Assembly (NCBI GenBank): GCA_022606425.2
Contig: JAHDVF020001567.1
Location: forward strand, 62,001 to 126,000
Direction of reading: 5' to 3'
DNA length: 64,000 nt
DNA from: Lepidostoma basale
Lineage: Eukaryota > Arthropoda > Insecta > Trichoptera > Lepidostomatidae
Part shown: positions 51,875 through 63,669 of the stretch, piece after piece
Numbering within the stretch: position 1 is the stretch's first letter
Layout of the letters: each line of letters starts with the position of its first letter
Translations under genes and position numbers: made by a program
Notes under the pieces: generated by a model
Database searches by the model: none
Told to the model about the DNA's origin: nothing
Seen by the model: only the letters and a program-made list of their open reading frames with translations

Positions 51875-52130
51875 AAGTGGCAGCGCTAAAAAGGCGCTGG
51901 GCAGGCCATGTCGCTCGCAGATCTGACGATAGATGGACAAAACGTCTCCTTTGCTGGTGTCCTAGAACTGTGACCCGAAACCCAGGACGTCCCCAACATC
52001 GACGGAAGGACGATATTAAAGAGAACGGCGTTATGATATGGATGCGTGTTGCCCAGGACCGACAGACATGGAAACAGATGGAGGAGGCCTACGTCTAGGA
52101 GTGGACGGATATAGGCTGATAATAATGATG
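51875..52130 (+). mobile_element. RTE-like LINE 3' end (GHVARR type)
   Basis: AALKRRWAGHVARRSDDRW, TKRLLCWCPRT, NPGRPQHRRKDDIKENGVMI and WMRVAQDRQTWKQMEEAYV, then stop and ATAATAATG. Confidence 0.78.
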
Positions 52131-52559
52131 CTGATTTTCGCAATATTCGCCATTTACTCGATTGCTGAATCGAATAACTCCCATCATTATAGCATAGAAT
52201 ATAGGAATATCCTGACGTTGGTTATAATGATTATTACATGACTCCGTAGGGCGGGAAACAGTATGTTAAAATATTAATGGCCCTATGTATCATAGTTAAA
52301 CTACGTTAGCATGATTTATTATTAATTATTTCACTGGAAAATAAACGTTTCAACAATTCGGCAGATTAATACTATCACACTCTACGCCACTGAGGGAAGG
52401 CGCGATTATTAAAGTTTAATTTATACAAGGGCGTACCAAGATCACCGGAGGCGATGTAAGCTAACTACGAGTACATTGAGATGATATTTTAAATATAACG
52501 TACACGTCATTAATTATATATAATCTGGTATTAATTTATCTGTTAATTAGATACAAATA

Positions 52560-53847
52560 TTAGGTCCTTACATATGAAATTGGCGTTTTGTATGGGAGGA
52601 ACATAAAGTTGATTTTTTTGAAATATAATATATTTATTTAATCAAAGTATGTACCATTGCTATCAATGCACTTTTGCCATCTCATAAGTAGTTCATCGAT
52701 CCCTTTACTAAAAAAAACCATTCGGACGGGAATCAATAAAATCTTTGAAGTCGGTTTGGACTGTCCCATCGGAGTTGAATTTTTTCCCTTGCAAGAAGTT
52801 ATCCAAATTTCGAAAAAAATAGTAATCTGTTGGGGCAAGGTCCGGAGAGTACGGTGGATGTCTTAGACATTCCAATTGAAGCTCTTCTAATTTGGTAGCC
52901 GTCTGTTGTGCAGTGTGTGGTCTAGCGTTATCATGAAGCAGCAGTGGCCTAGAGCGATTAACCAGCCTCGGTTGTTTAGCAGCTAGCTTTTCCATCATGG
53001 TTTGCAGTTGCTGACAATAGACATCTGCCGTAATCGTCTGGCCAGATTTAAGAAAGCTGTAGTGAACGACACCAGCACTAGTCCACCAAACGCTCACAAG
53101 TAACTTTTTTGGAGTCAATTTTCGCTTGGGGCATGGTTTGGCTGGTTCGGCAGGGTTCAGCCATTGCGATGAGCGCTTCCGATTATCATACAGGATCCAC
53201 TTTTCATCACAGGTAATGATTCGATTCAAAATCCCTTCATTATTGTGCCGGTTGAGTAATGCAACGCAGCAGTCAACGCGCGTTTGTTGATTTGCTTCAC
53301 TCAATTCGTGAGGTACCCACCTTTCAAGCTTTTTCACCTTCCCAATTTGCTTCAAGTGGATTAAAACAGTTTTATCACTAACACCGCAGCCTGCAGCTAA
53401 CTCGGACGTGGTTTGCGATGGATCCGCTTCCACAATAGCCTTCAATTCTTCATTATCAACTTTGGTCTTCGGCCGTCCACGGGGCTTGTTCTGCAGGTCG
53501 AAATTTCCAGAACGAAAACGTTGGAACCAAAAACGCACTGTGTTTTCTTTTGCGGCACCGTCGCCATACACATCATTAATCCTTCGAGCCGTTTCTGCAG
53601 CACTGGTGCCACGATGGAACTCGTACTCGTAGATAACGCGATATACCAAGTTTTCCATTTTGTAAACTGAGTGACGCAAAGAAAAAAAACGATTGAGGAA
53701 AAAACAAATGAATTATAATTTTCGAAACACAAATACTTGAGTAAATAGCTGTACAAATTTGAATTTGGAATTCCTAACCAAAGAGAAGATATTTGAGATC
53801 AAAGTTGCCATTACGGCAAAACGCCAATTTCATATGTAAGGACCTAA
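52560..53847 (-). mobile_element. Mariner (cecropia-type), full length, copy 2
   Basis: Inverted ends TTAGGTCCTTACATATGAAA at both termini, TA duplications at 52558-52559 and 53848-53849. 1288 bp. Transposase on the minus strand is open for all but the last 23 codons. Confidence 0.96.
52638..53658 (-). pseudogene. Mariner transposase, single frameshift near the C-terminus
   Basis: ATG 53658 starts MENLVYRVIYEYEFHRGTSA. DNA-binding half: WFQRFRSGNFDLQNKPRGRP and GCGVSDKTVLIHLKQIGK. Catalytic D,D34D: TCDEKWILYDN, LLHDNARPHTA and YSPDLAPTDYYFF, with 34 residues between the second and third Asp. A run of eight T (seven in copy 1) near 52711 shifts the frame into TAG; the remaining codons SKGIDELLMRWQKCIDSNGT YFD follow in another frame. 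Either a recent indel or a sequencing homopolymer error. Confidence 0.93.
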
Positions 53848-54049
53848 TAACTATAATACTTCCACTTATTGTCCTTATTTTGACAGAGACTGGTTTCCCC
53901 AGGCTAGCAAGCATTGACAGACTGGTGACACTGTTGAACTTTACTAATTTATATGATATTAATTCAGATCAGGGGGAGTATTCAAGATTCTATATAAAAA
54001 ATTGATATTTAATTTACTAAATTAAAATATTATTGTAATATTAATGTCA

Positions 54050-54155
54050 TTGGGGCGAAAAGAGAAGGATGGAGTGTCACATCGGTTCAAGTGTGGCAGT
54101 CCATTCTTTCTGCCTACTCATTCGGGGAGACGGCGTGATGGTAAGTAATTTAGTT
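54050..54155 (+). mobile_element. Truncated RTE-tailed non-autonomous element
   Basis: GGGCGAAAAGAGAAGGATGG, AGTGTCACATCGGTTCAAGTG, then the RTE terminal block. It matches 16270-16372. Confidence 0.65.
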
Positions 54156-54259
54156 TGTTTAAATTTTGTTTTTAAGAACAATGGAATTTAAACTGATTAC
54201 GGCTGAATTTCCTACTACACAAATAAATAATTTTACAATACTCGATGGAAAATTTAATT

Positions 54260-54650
54260 TAAATACTTTAATACATTTGGCATCGAAACAAGAGCTGACA
54301 CAATTCGCACTAAATCACTTCTCAGAATCACAGAGGTAAAAACCCTACGAAAAATAACAGGGAGGACTCTACGAGACAGAATAAGAAACAGCACAATCAG
54401 GGAAGTGATATACAGGATGTTGTCAAATGAAGGAGACAAAGAATAAAGTATTGAAGAGACCACGTGGAGTGAATGGACGGCCAAAGACTGACAAACCTTG
54501 GCTTAAATGGGAAACCAGTGGGAAGAAGGATGCCTGGAAGACCCCCTAAAAGATAGAAAGACAGCTGGGAGTCCACATCACAAGAGACGGTAAACTCTGC
54601 ACAAATAGGTTCTAGGCACACAAGGGCTTCGGGCAGTATTAGAAGAAGTA
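54260..54650 (+). mobile_element. RTE-like LINE 3' end ((GAA)n, decayed)
   Basis: GIETRADTIRTKSLLRITEV, KTLRKITGRTLRDRIRNST and IREVIYRMLSNEGDK traces, GRPPKR-like codons, then AGAAGAAG. Confidence 0.7.
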
Positions 54651-54654
54651 GACG

Positions 54655-54770
54655 ACTTAAGGAGGTCGGGGTTATGACATGGATGCGTGTTGCCCAGGAT
54701 CGACAGACTTGGAAGCAGATGAAAGAGGTCTACATCTAGAAGTGGACGGATAAAGGCTGATAATGACGAT
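54655..54770 (+). mobile_element. RTE-like LINE 3' tail (QDRQTWKQM type)
   Basis: GVMTWMRVAQDRQTWKQMKE VYI stop, then TGATAATGACGATG; same family as 51875. Confidence 0.7.
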
Positions 54771-54971
54771 GATTACTCGATTGCTGAATTAAATAACTCC
54801 CACCATTCTTCTTCTCTGGTCTCAATCTAATGATTGGTCTGCAGCAAGGAGACGCATCTCCTCTTCTACTCCGATCGGTCCTCTTTATAGCATAGAATAT
54901 AGCAATATCCTGATGTTGGTTCTACTGATCAGTACGATAAAATATTAAAAGTCCAATGTATCGTAGTTAAA

Positions 54972-55480
54972 TAAATGAAATCACTCTTCTGCAATGATAA
55001 CATAAATTTGAAACTCCGCCAGAGAATGATCAAATGCTATGTGTGGTCTGTTTTATTGTATGGTTGTGAAATTTGGACCTTAAAAGTCAACTCAATGAAT
55101 AGACTGGAAGCATTTGAAATGTGGCTCTATCGCCGAATTCTCAGAATTCCCTCGACAGACATGGTTACCAATACCGAAGTCCTGAGGCGAGCTAGAGTTG
55201 ACAGGGAACTGTTATCAACTATCAAGGTTCGAAAGATCTCACATCTATGTAATATACTGCGTGGGGAAAGTACCACCTTCTCCAACTGATATTGGAGGGG
55301 AAAATTGAGAGACGCCGAGGGCCCGGAAGGAGACAAATGTCTTGGCTGCGAAACGTGAGGGAGTGGACCGGTATCCGAAGTGTGGAGGAGCTGTTCCGAG
55401 CGGCGCAGGATAGGGACAGGTTCGCCGAGGTGATCGCCAATACTGGGGGGACCCGACAGGGTACTTGATGAAGAAACATA
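54972..55480 (+). mobile_element. RTE-like LINE 3' end (NTGGTRQGT type), best copy
   Basis: KSLFCNDNINLKLRQRMIKC, YVWSVLLYGCEIWTLKVNSM, NRLEAFEMWLYRRILRIPST, DMVTNTEVLRRARVDREL, then a frame shift near 55285 and RRGPGRRQMSWLRNVREWTG, FRAAQDRDRFAEVIANTGGT, stop, GAAGAAAC. Confidence 0.83.
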
Positions 55481-55592
55481 TTTTTTTTAGGGACAGACCA
55501 CGCCTACTCTCCAGTGATAGTCAACGTCGGGAAGACCTTTTCTGATACCAAAAGAAGAAGAAGAATAAAAAGTATGTATGTTTTTCAAAATG

Positions 55593-55668
55593 ATGTGGCA
55601 GTCCATTATTTCTGCCTACCCATTCGGCGTGACGGCGTGATGGTTAGTTAGTTAGTTAGTTAGTTCTA
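55593..55668 (+). mobile_element. RTE 3' tail fragment
   Basis: GTGGCAGTCCATTATTTCTG, CCTACCCATTCGGCGTGACG, GCGTGATGGTTAGTTAGTTA. Only the terminal block. Confidence 0.75.
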
Positions 55669-56194
55669 ATTCGAAACCAGCATTTCAATGTAATTTTATG
55701 ACGCTTACAATTTTTTTGTTAACTTGATTTTTTTGAAAGGTGATGTTTTTGTGGTGTTATAGAGCCGAACTCAGAGCCCACTCATGTAATTAAATGTAGG
55801 TGTTAATATGAACGGATCATATTATATCAAAACCTTGAAAGGGTTTTTGCGGAGACAGATTAAAAATATACATCGCTCCGCTTTCATCGGAGTTAATCTT
55901 TATAATTGTGATATTTTTCATAATAAACTTTTGACTGAAAACTTCGGCGAGGGAAATGACGCAGTTTCGGCGTTCAAAGGATTAGGCGAGGTGCGTTTGG
56001 GAGATTAAAAATGAGTGTTTCAGAATAACCAACCCCACTCATAAATCCGGGGCAAGCTTTATAGTCAACCCACTGAGACCCAATCATGATTTTTTTTTAA
56101 ATAAATTCAAATTAATTTTTATTTATTTATTGTTTCCTGAACAATGATGTCAAACTCCATATTGAATCCAAAGTTAATGGAGCTTTAAAAATAG

Positions 56195-56720
56195 TTATTG
56201 GAAACAGGAATTTATCAATGAAGCGAAAATGGCCGTTCACAATGGAGTTCTGGTCCTTATGTATGGAAGCGAAGCATGGAACTGGCAAAATAAAGATGAA
56301 AGCAGAATAAATGGGGTAGAGATGAGGTCCCGTATGTGTGCTAGAACGATGTACGAAAGAATTTCAAATGCTGATATAAGAAATGTAGAGCGGAATAAGG
56401 TATTATGATTAAAATAATGAAAGGATCGCTACATTGGTTCGGACATATGGAGCGCATGGATGGAGAAAGAATGGTTAAGAAAATATACGTTAATAATGTA
56501 AATGGAGTACGGAGTCGAGGTAGACCGATGAAAATATGTCATGACTAAATTAATCAAAGGTTGGTCATGTAAGAAGTCGGAAGAATTGACGTGCGTGTAT
56601 GACTCGTTGTGTGAATGTGCAGGAAGCTAGAGAGTGTGTCAGGATAGGGTAGTGCAGCGGCACATTCTCTCTACCTACCCCTGCAAGAAAACGGCATGAA
56701 GGTGTCTTGTTGTTGTTGTA
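56195..56720 (+). mobile_element. RTE-like LINE 3' end, (TTG)n tail
   Basis: NRNLSMKRKWPFTMEFW-like start, YGSEAWNWQNKDESRINGVE, GSLHWFGHMERMDGERMVKK, YVNNVNGVRSRGRPMK, decayed remainder, CCTGCAAGAAAACGGCATGA and TTGTTGTTG. Confidence 0.78.
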
Positions 56721-56759
56721 TAATAAAAGACCTTTTACATTTGTATTCATTATAAAATT

Positions 56760-57030
56760 TGTTCACAATGGAGTTCTTTTTCCAATCCTTATATAAGAGA
56801 GTGAAGAATGGAACTGGCAGAAGAAGGATGAGAGTATAAATAATGCGGGAGAGTTGAGGTCTCTAAGACGGCCATGTTGGAAGTCGGAAGAATCTAAGTT
56901 TGGGTGGGACTCACTGTATGAACGTGGAGGAGCTAGAGAGGCGTATCAGGATAGAAAAGTATGGCAGTCCATTCTCTCTGCCTAACCCTACGCAGAAACG
57001 GCGTTTTGGTTAGTGAGTCAGTTTGTTAAT
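56760..57030 (+). mobile_element. RTE-like LINE 3' end, internally deleted
   Basis: AATGGAACTGGCAGAAGAAGG start, then a jump to CATGTTGGAAGTCGGAAGAAT and the terminal block ACGCAGAAACGGCG. It follows the previous copy in the same orientation. Confidence 0.65.
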
Positions 57031-57650
57031 CTAGAAATTTCTAACAAGATTCAAATATTTTATCTTTGTACAATTTGATTTATTCAATCATTTGAATACT
57101 CTCGTAATGAGATACCAATGATACTTTACGAGTAAATAGAGAGGTATGTTTTTGTCGATCGAAAATTGAGGTTGTTTTGTTTTAGTTGTAATAAAAAAAA
57201 CTTCGCAAGTTGAAGCAATTTAAATATTCCCAAATAGAATATATTATTTATCATTTCTAACAAAATTGGGTTCCAGGAGGTTAACCGCGAACACACCCAC
57301 TTATAATGAAAACCCTCGCAAAACGGTCCAATTTGAGTAGTTGTTAGATTGCGTGCTACCGAAACGATCTAAAACATTTTGGTAAATTCACGAAATTTTG
57401 CTGAAAAGAGGGTTGATTTGATAATGTCTGGACGGGCTTTTGAGTCCGTTACCATTATTTATATTTTCCGGTTATTCGGGGTCCGCGAACGCCCCACTAG
57501 GTCAATATAAACGGTTAAACTTAAAAGAGCGGGAAAAAGTATTTGGTGTTCTTATTTTCAATGTAATTTTTCAAACTTCGCATACCCCTTCTACGTGAAG
57601 TACTTTGATATAAAGGTCAAAAGATTGGGGTAATTTCATATAATGAATAA
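57031..57650. other. Intergenic sequence with no recognised feature
   Basis: No shared repeat, no supported frame. Confidence 0.35.
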
Positions 57651-57654
57651 ATCA

Positions 57655-57790
57655 GCAATTTATACAAATGAATGACATGTTTCGCCTGTCTAAGGTATTA
57701 TCAAATGTACGCCTTAGATTTTTTCTAGAAGTTTTATTGATTTTTTTGTGAATAACATGTTTCGACTATCAAAAGCAGTATCAAAAGTGA
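57655..57790 (-). repeat. Foldback family E, hammerhead-like minus arm
   Basis: Minus strand at 57710-57670: TTTGATAA, T, stem ACCT TAGAC AGGC (GCCT/AGGC in the consensus), GAAA, CATG, TC, ATTC. A second decayed copy follows at 57730-57790, then a scrap of LINE 3' UTR. Confidence 0.5.
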
Positions 57791-57884
57791 CACCTGTCTA
57801 AGGCATTATCAAATACTCTTGACTTTAGAGAGTATCTTGTCTTCCTAAAGTCGTAACATCTCTCATGCGTTCCTAATGAACTTA

Positions 57885-58400
57885 CTTACTAACTAACCAT
57901 CACGCCGTCTCCCCGAAGGGGTAGAAAGAAAGAATGAATCGCCACACTGTTATGTCTTGACATAATCTCTCGATTCCTCTACATTCATACATCGTGTCTT
58001 GCACGCACGTCGATTTTTTAGATTCCTCAGGTGACCGACATTTAATATTTGATTGATTTGATCGTGGCAAGTTTTCTTTGACCTTCCTCTATTTCTAGCT
58101 CCGATCTCATCTTTAACATATACCTTCTTTACCATTCTGTCTTCACTTATTCTTTCCATGTGTCCAAAATATATTCACGACCTTTTCATTATTTTGTTCA
58201 TAACACTTTCATTCGCACCGCAATCACTTCTTATATTTTCATTCGACACTCTTTCATACACAGAGTATCCACACATTCGTATAAGAGATCTCATTTCTAC
58301 TGCAATTATTCTACTTTCATCCTTCTTTTGCCAGTATCATGCTTCGCTTCCATACATAAGAGTCGGTATAAGAGCACCATTGTGCACTGCCATTTTATGC
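57885..58400 (-). mobile_element. RTE-like LINE 3' end
   Basis: The minus strand has TDSYVWKRSMILAKEG, VYERVSNENIRSDCGANESV, MERISEDRMVKKVYVKDEIG, ARNRGRSKKTCHDQINQILN, CMNVEESRD; the tail TTAGTTAGTAAG begins at 57885. Confidence 0.8.
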
Positions 58401-58545
58401 CTTTCTAATGTTGAACCATCTCTCATGCGTTTCTGGTAGTATACTATACACAATTTATTATTTGACCTGTTCTCAATAGATGCCTTAAAACCTTATTTTG
58501 TAATGTCTGTTGATGAAATAAACTGATTTGATTTGATTTTATATG
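58400..58545 (+). mobile_element. Jockey/CR1-like LINE 3' UTR
   Basis: AATGTTGAACCATCTCTCATG, CAATAGATGCCTTAAAAC, AATAAACTGATTTGATTTGA. A second scrap is at 59315-59385. Confidence 0.7.
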
Positions 58546-58549
58546 CATT

Positions 58550-59225
58550 CCTTATACATACTAGACACCAGGGTTTGTAGTTCATGCTCGATGTCTGCGA
58601 GTAGCACAGCGTCGTCTGCATACAATAGACAGCTTACAGACATACCGTTCATTTTTGCACCTGCATCCAACCCTTTCAGCTCTTTCATGCACTTGTCCAT
58701 ATATAACAATCACGGGGACATTACCCACCCCTGTTTGACACCTTTCTTGATATCAAACCCGGCTGTAAGATCTCCATTTACTCTTAAACTAGCAGCGCTT
58801 TTCGTGCACAGCGAAGTAATTGCCGTGATCAGTTTTGTGCATACTCCATATTCAGACAAAAATTTCCACAACTTAACTCTATCAACTCGATTATATGCTT
58901 TTTGCAAACCGACAAACGCACAAAAGAGTTTACGGTTTTTGGCCAGAAACTTTTCTGTCACTGTACGAAGTGCAAAAATTTGATCCATACATCTTCTGCC
59001 ATTCAAAAAAGCGCCTTGCACATCCCAAACTCTGTCACACGTTTTTTTTTCTTAATCCTTTTTTATTACAATTCTCCCATAGATTTAACCAATGACACTC
59101 AAAATACTAATAGCTCTGTAGTTTTCACATTCCATATGAGACCCTTTCCCTTTGTAAAGAGGCATGATAACTGCTCTCTTCCAGCCGAGTGGGGTATATT
59201 CTTCCTCTAAACAGTTTACATATCT
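58550..59225 (-). mobile_element. RTE-like LINE, reverse transcriptase core fragment
   Basis: The minus frame carries GAFLNGRRCMDQIFALRTVT, FCAFVGLQKAYNRVDRVKLW (the catalytic Asp position reads Gly or Asn, so mutated), YGVCTKLITAITSLC, FDIKKGVKQGWVMSP (GVRQG motif), then YADDAVLLADIEHEL-like codons. It is the only piece of RTE palm domain in the window besides 37968-38790. Confidence 0.82.
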
Positions 59226-59394
59226 ATGCAGAAACTACTACGCCACCGTTTTTTGATAAATTCTATAGCGATGCGCTCATATTCAATACCATTCATACTT
59301 ATTTGTTCTGTAAGATAGATGCCTTAAACATTAATATTGTTTGTAATCCCTGTTGAGATTTTAAACCGATTTGATTTGATTTGATTATCACATA

Positions 59395-59970
59395 AAATAT
59401 CATAAAAGTCATTACTGCAAATAGAAATATATCCACAGAAGCAAAGATGGCAGTACACAATGGAGTTCTAGTGCCAACCCTCTTGTATGGAAGTGACGTT
59501 TGGAGCTGGCAAAAGAAGGATGAAAGCAGGATAAACGCCGTAGAAATGAGATCACTAAGAAGAATGTGCGGGAAAACGTTGTATGATAGAATACCGAACG
59601 ATGAAATAAGAAAGAAATGTAAGGCAGATGACTGCATCATGGATAAAATTAAAAAAAAGGATCCCTGAGATGGCTTGGACATATGGAACGAATGGATGAA
59701 AGTATAATGGTTAAAAAGTTGTACACAAGCAGCGTGAGTGGAAAAAGAAGCCGAAGACGAGCGAGGAAAACATGGCATGACCAAATTAATCAATTACTAA
59801 AAGGCGGCCACATTCGAAGTCGGAATAATCGACGAACGTGCATGGTACGATGTATGAATGTAGAGGAAGTCCGAGAGTTATATTAGAACAGAGCATTGTG
59901 GCGATCCATCCTCTCTGTCTACCCCTCCGGGGAAATGGCGTGATGGTTAATTAGTTAGTTAGTTATATTA
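59395..59970 (+). mobile_element. RTE-like LINE 3' end
   Basis: VITANRNISTEAKMAVHNGV, VPTLLYGSDVWSWQKKDESR, RMCGKTLYDRIPNDEIRKKC, then an A-run frameshift near 59655, WHDQINQLLKGGHIRSRNNR, SYPSGEMA stop and (TTAG)n. Close to the copy at 12020. Confidence 0.84.
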
Positions 59971-59999
59971 TAAAAATTTAACATGTTAATTTAACAGAT

Positions 60000-60600
60000 G
60001 TTTTCTTTCGTATTCAATATTTAATGTCGAGTTTTTCATAATTGTTTAAAAAACAATAAATAATAAATATTGGCACAGAAATTTGTTCAGATAATGATAA
60101 CGAATTTGACAATGCAGAGAGCGGTTTACACAGGAACGATTTCGCCCAGAGGTGAGTTCGTAGATACTCATTTGAGGTTTCGGAAACTCCATTTGTCAAA
60201 GAGGAGTGGAGGATTGTTTAAGACAGGACGAAGGAGATAATCAATTTCGCAGACAGGAACACGACAGAGAATTTCCTGCGTTTTATTATTTGAAGATTTG
60301 AACTGGAATAACGAATATGTTGTCGTTATTAAAAATACGTTACACTTAAATGAATACAAAAGTTGTCATAAAATGTAATCTTTTTTTTTTTGGTGCCATG
60401 ACAGATCTCACCGACGTTGACTGTCACCTCAAAGTAGGTGTCTCCATACCTCGCAGCTTTAAACAGCTCCTCAAGATATTTTAAGCCAGTCCAGTTCCTA
60501 ATGGAGTCGGGAGATTCGTCTCCAACCAACATCTCATTGTCATAGATACAGTAATGTAAAACTTTGATAAGAAGCCTATACTTGGTGGTTTGACATATTT
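60000..60600. other. Intergenic sequence with no recognised feature
   Basis: No recognised repeat and no supported frame. Confidence 0.35.
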
Positions 60601-60611
60601 AAAAATTGAAT

Positions 60612-60770
60612 ACAACACTTTTAAAAAAATACTTAGTATAAAACCACTTTATTTTGAGTAAGAAGCGCCAACACAAGTTTGTATATAGCCCCGATGAAGC
60701 TAGTTACAGAGTGAAACCGGTTGGCACTTCTTAATCAAAATAAAGTGGTATTATACAAAGTGTTTAAAAA
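60612..60770. repeat. Foldback repeat, hammerhead-like, relative of 35566
   Basis: Ends ATAAAACCACTTTATTTTGA and AAAATAAAGTGGTATTATA. The core on plus is GCC CCGATGA A GCTA GTTACA GAGT GAAA CCGG TT GGC (60688-60725). One arm of the pair has been deleted. Confidence 0.7.
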
Positions 60771-60861
60771 AAATTATTTTATTAAATTTTTTTGGTTATG
60801 TAAAACTTTATATAAAACATTTAGAAAAATACAAGCTTTGTGAAGGACGTGTTATATTAAC

Positions 60862-61195
60862 TAATTAACTAACTAAATAACTATCACGCAGTCTCCCCGA
60901 AAGGGTAGGCAGAAATAATGGACTGCCACACTTTAACTGATGCGGCACTCCATCCTTCTATTTTTGCCCCCGCGAGTTGCGAACCTCATTGCCACCAATA
61001 GGCATCTCCCGCGCACACTTTGATCGTCCAACGTCCACAAAATAAAAATAAATCAAATTATATAAAATACAATGGTATATAATAAAATAAGGAAATAAAA
61101 ATAATTTAACTTATAATGTTATTTTAGATGGTGCACTTGTCATCAGCTGGACGAACCAGACATTTGTATTTATTTAATTTATATTCCACGTATTA
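60862..61195 (-). mobile_element. RTE-tailed non-autonomous element, second full copy
   Basis: Minus strand: TCGTCCAGCTGATGACAAGT, TTTTGTGGACGTTGGACGATC, GATGCCTATTGGTGGCAATG, GAGTGCCGCATCAGTTAAAG, then the RTE terminal block. Collinear with 16010-16372 over about 330 bp. Confidence 0.68.
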
Positions 61196-61199
61196 TATA

Positions 61200-61950
61200 A
61201 AAATTGATTAAAAGGTCAGTTTTCTGAAAGCTTCATTATGTCATGAAAATAAAAATAAATGTTAGACTAATTATAATGGTTCAGGTGTTGCTGGCGGCAT
61301 GGTATGGCTTGAAAATAGAGCCTACAACGATCTTCAAGGCGTCGATCTCCGAATAAAAGAAAATACAGGACACACTTTTAAAATAAAACATTCAATAAAG
61401 TTTTTTGCCTTTCGAATTTTGAGTTCATATTTTTGATCGAGAATCAAGTATATGCCATATTACATACAATAAATTGTCAATAAAATCACGAACAGTTTCA
61501 ATTGAATACAATTTAATGTGAAAATATTTCATGTGCCGAGTAGAAAAAAATCTGAGATATTGTAAAGTTTTCGTACGAAGATAATACTCTTCGCATGTTA
61601 TTATTGCCTTTCTTTTAAGGCAATTTATAAAAAGGTTGATTTATGATCGCCGTAGGGGAGAAGGGTTCATGTGAAGTGCTTGAGCGCCGCCTACATAAAC
61701 ATGCCAGGTGTTTTCAATAATGGATCCATTTTTTACCCTTAACCGATTAGATACGGCTCGCTGCTCGCGTAGATCGCGGCTCGAAGCGTTATTGCTAGGG
61801 ATGGGCTGACTGAATTATTTAGCAATCGATTGGATTAGATAATCGAATAAACTTATCCGTTTAAGCGTTTAACGGAAGCAATAAGAGATGGCGTTTTTTA
61901 AAACGATATTAAAATCTATGTAATGTGTATAGGTGGAGCAATGATATAAT
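61200..61950. other. Intergenic sequence with no recognised feature
   Basis: No supported frame and no shared repeat found. Confidence 0.35.
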
Positions 61951-61954
61951 ATTA

Positions 61955-62062
61955 TGCGGACGGCGGGAAGGGCCTGGAGAACACTGGCGATAGACCGAGA
62001 GCGATGGCGTGGGGGTGGAGAGGCATACGTCCAGCAGTGGATGGAGACAAGCTGACAAAGAA
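61955..62062 (+). mobile_element. RTE-like LINE 3' tail
   Basis: RTAGRAWRTLAIDRERWRGG, GEAYVQQWMETS stop. Same family as 22385. Confidence 0.65.
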
Positions 62063-62194
62063 TGTGTATAGTGTATCAACGGCGTAAAAAATATGAGTAC
62101 GGTAAATTTAAATAACTAGAACTTATTAAATAAAACATCAACAAAATATACAGTAGAGAATCGAAGACTAAGAATTTAAACTTAATTATTAATT

Positions 62195-62525
62195 TCTAGA
62201 TATTAAACGTAATGCGAACCCTACGTTCCATTGCAGACAAAACCCCCAGAGATCGGATCAAAAATGAAACGATAAGGTCTGTCTGTGTCGTTGAGGACAT
62301 AGTGAGATGGGGAAGAAGCCAAAGGTGCTTTTGGAGAGACCACGTGGACCGCATGGAGAATACAATAATTGCAAAAATTGTTAAAGACGAGAACCCAAGC
62401 AGCAAGATATTATCAGGAAGGCCGCCGAAGAGATGGAGAGATGGCTGGACGTCATCATCCTAGGACAGTCCACCGTCACAAACAGATCATACGACCTAAA
62501 CTAAGTGGCCGAAGAATAAGAAAAA
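62195..62525 (+). mobile_element. RTE-like LINE 3' end
   Basis: VMRTLRSIADKTPRDRIKNE, IRSVCVVEDIVRWGRSQRCF, WRDHVDRMENTIIAKIVKDE, LSGRPPKRWRDGW, then stop and AGAATAAGAAAAAG. Confidence 0.78.
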
Positions 62526-62689
62526 GAAACATAAATTTGGATAATCAAAATGTTTTTTATGTAAACATACTACCTACCTAAATATACAAACTCATCTACT
62601 TGCTCCAGATTTTCACCAATCAAGCTTATATTGCAGACTGTCATGATTTCTTCTTTTTCGAAAATCGAAACAGACATATTCACATTCAT

Positions 62690-62850
62690 CATAATCATGT
62701 CGGAGTCATGTCATGTGAGGGTTCGGAGAAATTCGTGCATGACAGCATGTATGACTGTTGAGAAAGCGTGAGAAGCATGTCAGGAAAAAAAGTGTGGCAC
62801 TCCATTATTTCTGAGTACCCTTCCGGAGAGACGGCGTGATGGCTAGTTAA
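62690..62850 (+). mobile_element. RTE-like LINE 3' tail fragment
   Basis: CATGTGAGGGTTCGGAGAAA, then TGTCAGGAAAAAAAGTGTGG, CGGAGAGACGGCGTGATGGC. The LINE scrap at 62860-62930 follows. Confidence 0.68.
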
Positions 62851-63669
62851 TTACAAAGTTTACTGGAACGCAAGAGAGATGGTTCGACTTTAGAAAGACA
62901 AGATACTCTCTAAAGTCAAGAGTATTCGACAAGAGAAAATCAAGGTTAGTTAGTTAGTTATGATGTTTTTTTTACAAAATTTATTCCCCTTTTATTTGAA
63001 ATTAAAATAGTTAAGATATATTCGAAAACATTTTTTTTTTCAATAATAGTAATTAAAATTAAACATTTGATTTGTATCTTAAACTAAAGTGGGTTTAAAA
63101 TATTAAAAAAATATATATTTTACAAATCGATTATTTTAATCGATAAGGTTTGATGTTTTAGTTTGATAATCGATTATTCTTATCGATCACGACCTTCCTT
63201 ACTTATTGGTATTGGATCTAGTACCCTATCAAGTGCTAACTTTTTCATACAGGAAATACGTTTTGTACGGCGGAGCATTGATTCGCCCATTTTCGCGCAA
63301 ATTATGGGGGCATGTGAATATATCCCCGCCTCTTTCTGTTTTCCAATTTCAATTTAAATTTAAGTATAGTAGCTATTATTGAACGACCGGAGCGGTGTTC
63401 AGTCATCCGCTAGAACGAGGAATGAACTGGGGAGGAAACACGCAAAAAACTTGATAAAAAATTGTTCACTCGTCGATTTGCTTCGTTATTTATTTATTTA
63501 TCAGGCTTCGTGCGAGATTTTATTTTTTTGTGTGGCAAATCTGTCGTGTTTTTTTTTAATAATTAGTGGATTAAACAAAGTTATTTTTAATTAATTTATG
63601 GAATCCGCAGTGTTAATGCCTTAGCGTTCAATAAGTTGGTTAATAAAAGTCTGTGAATTGAAATAAAAA

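Noticed and set aside
60862..61195. CAGCTGATGACAAGTGCACC read as another hammerhead core
   Set aside because: CTGATGA is present but no stem II followed by GAAA is found, and the sister copy at 16010 has CTGACTA.
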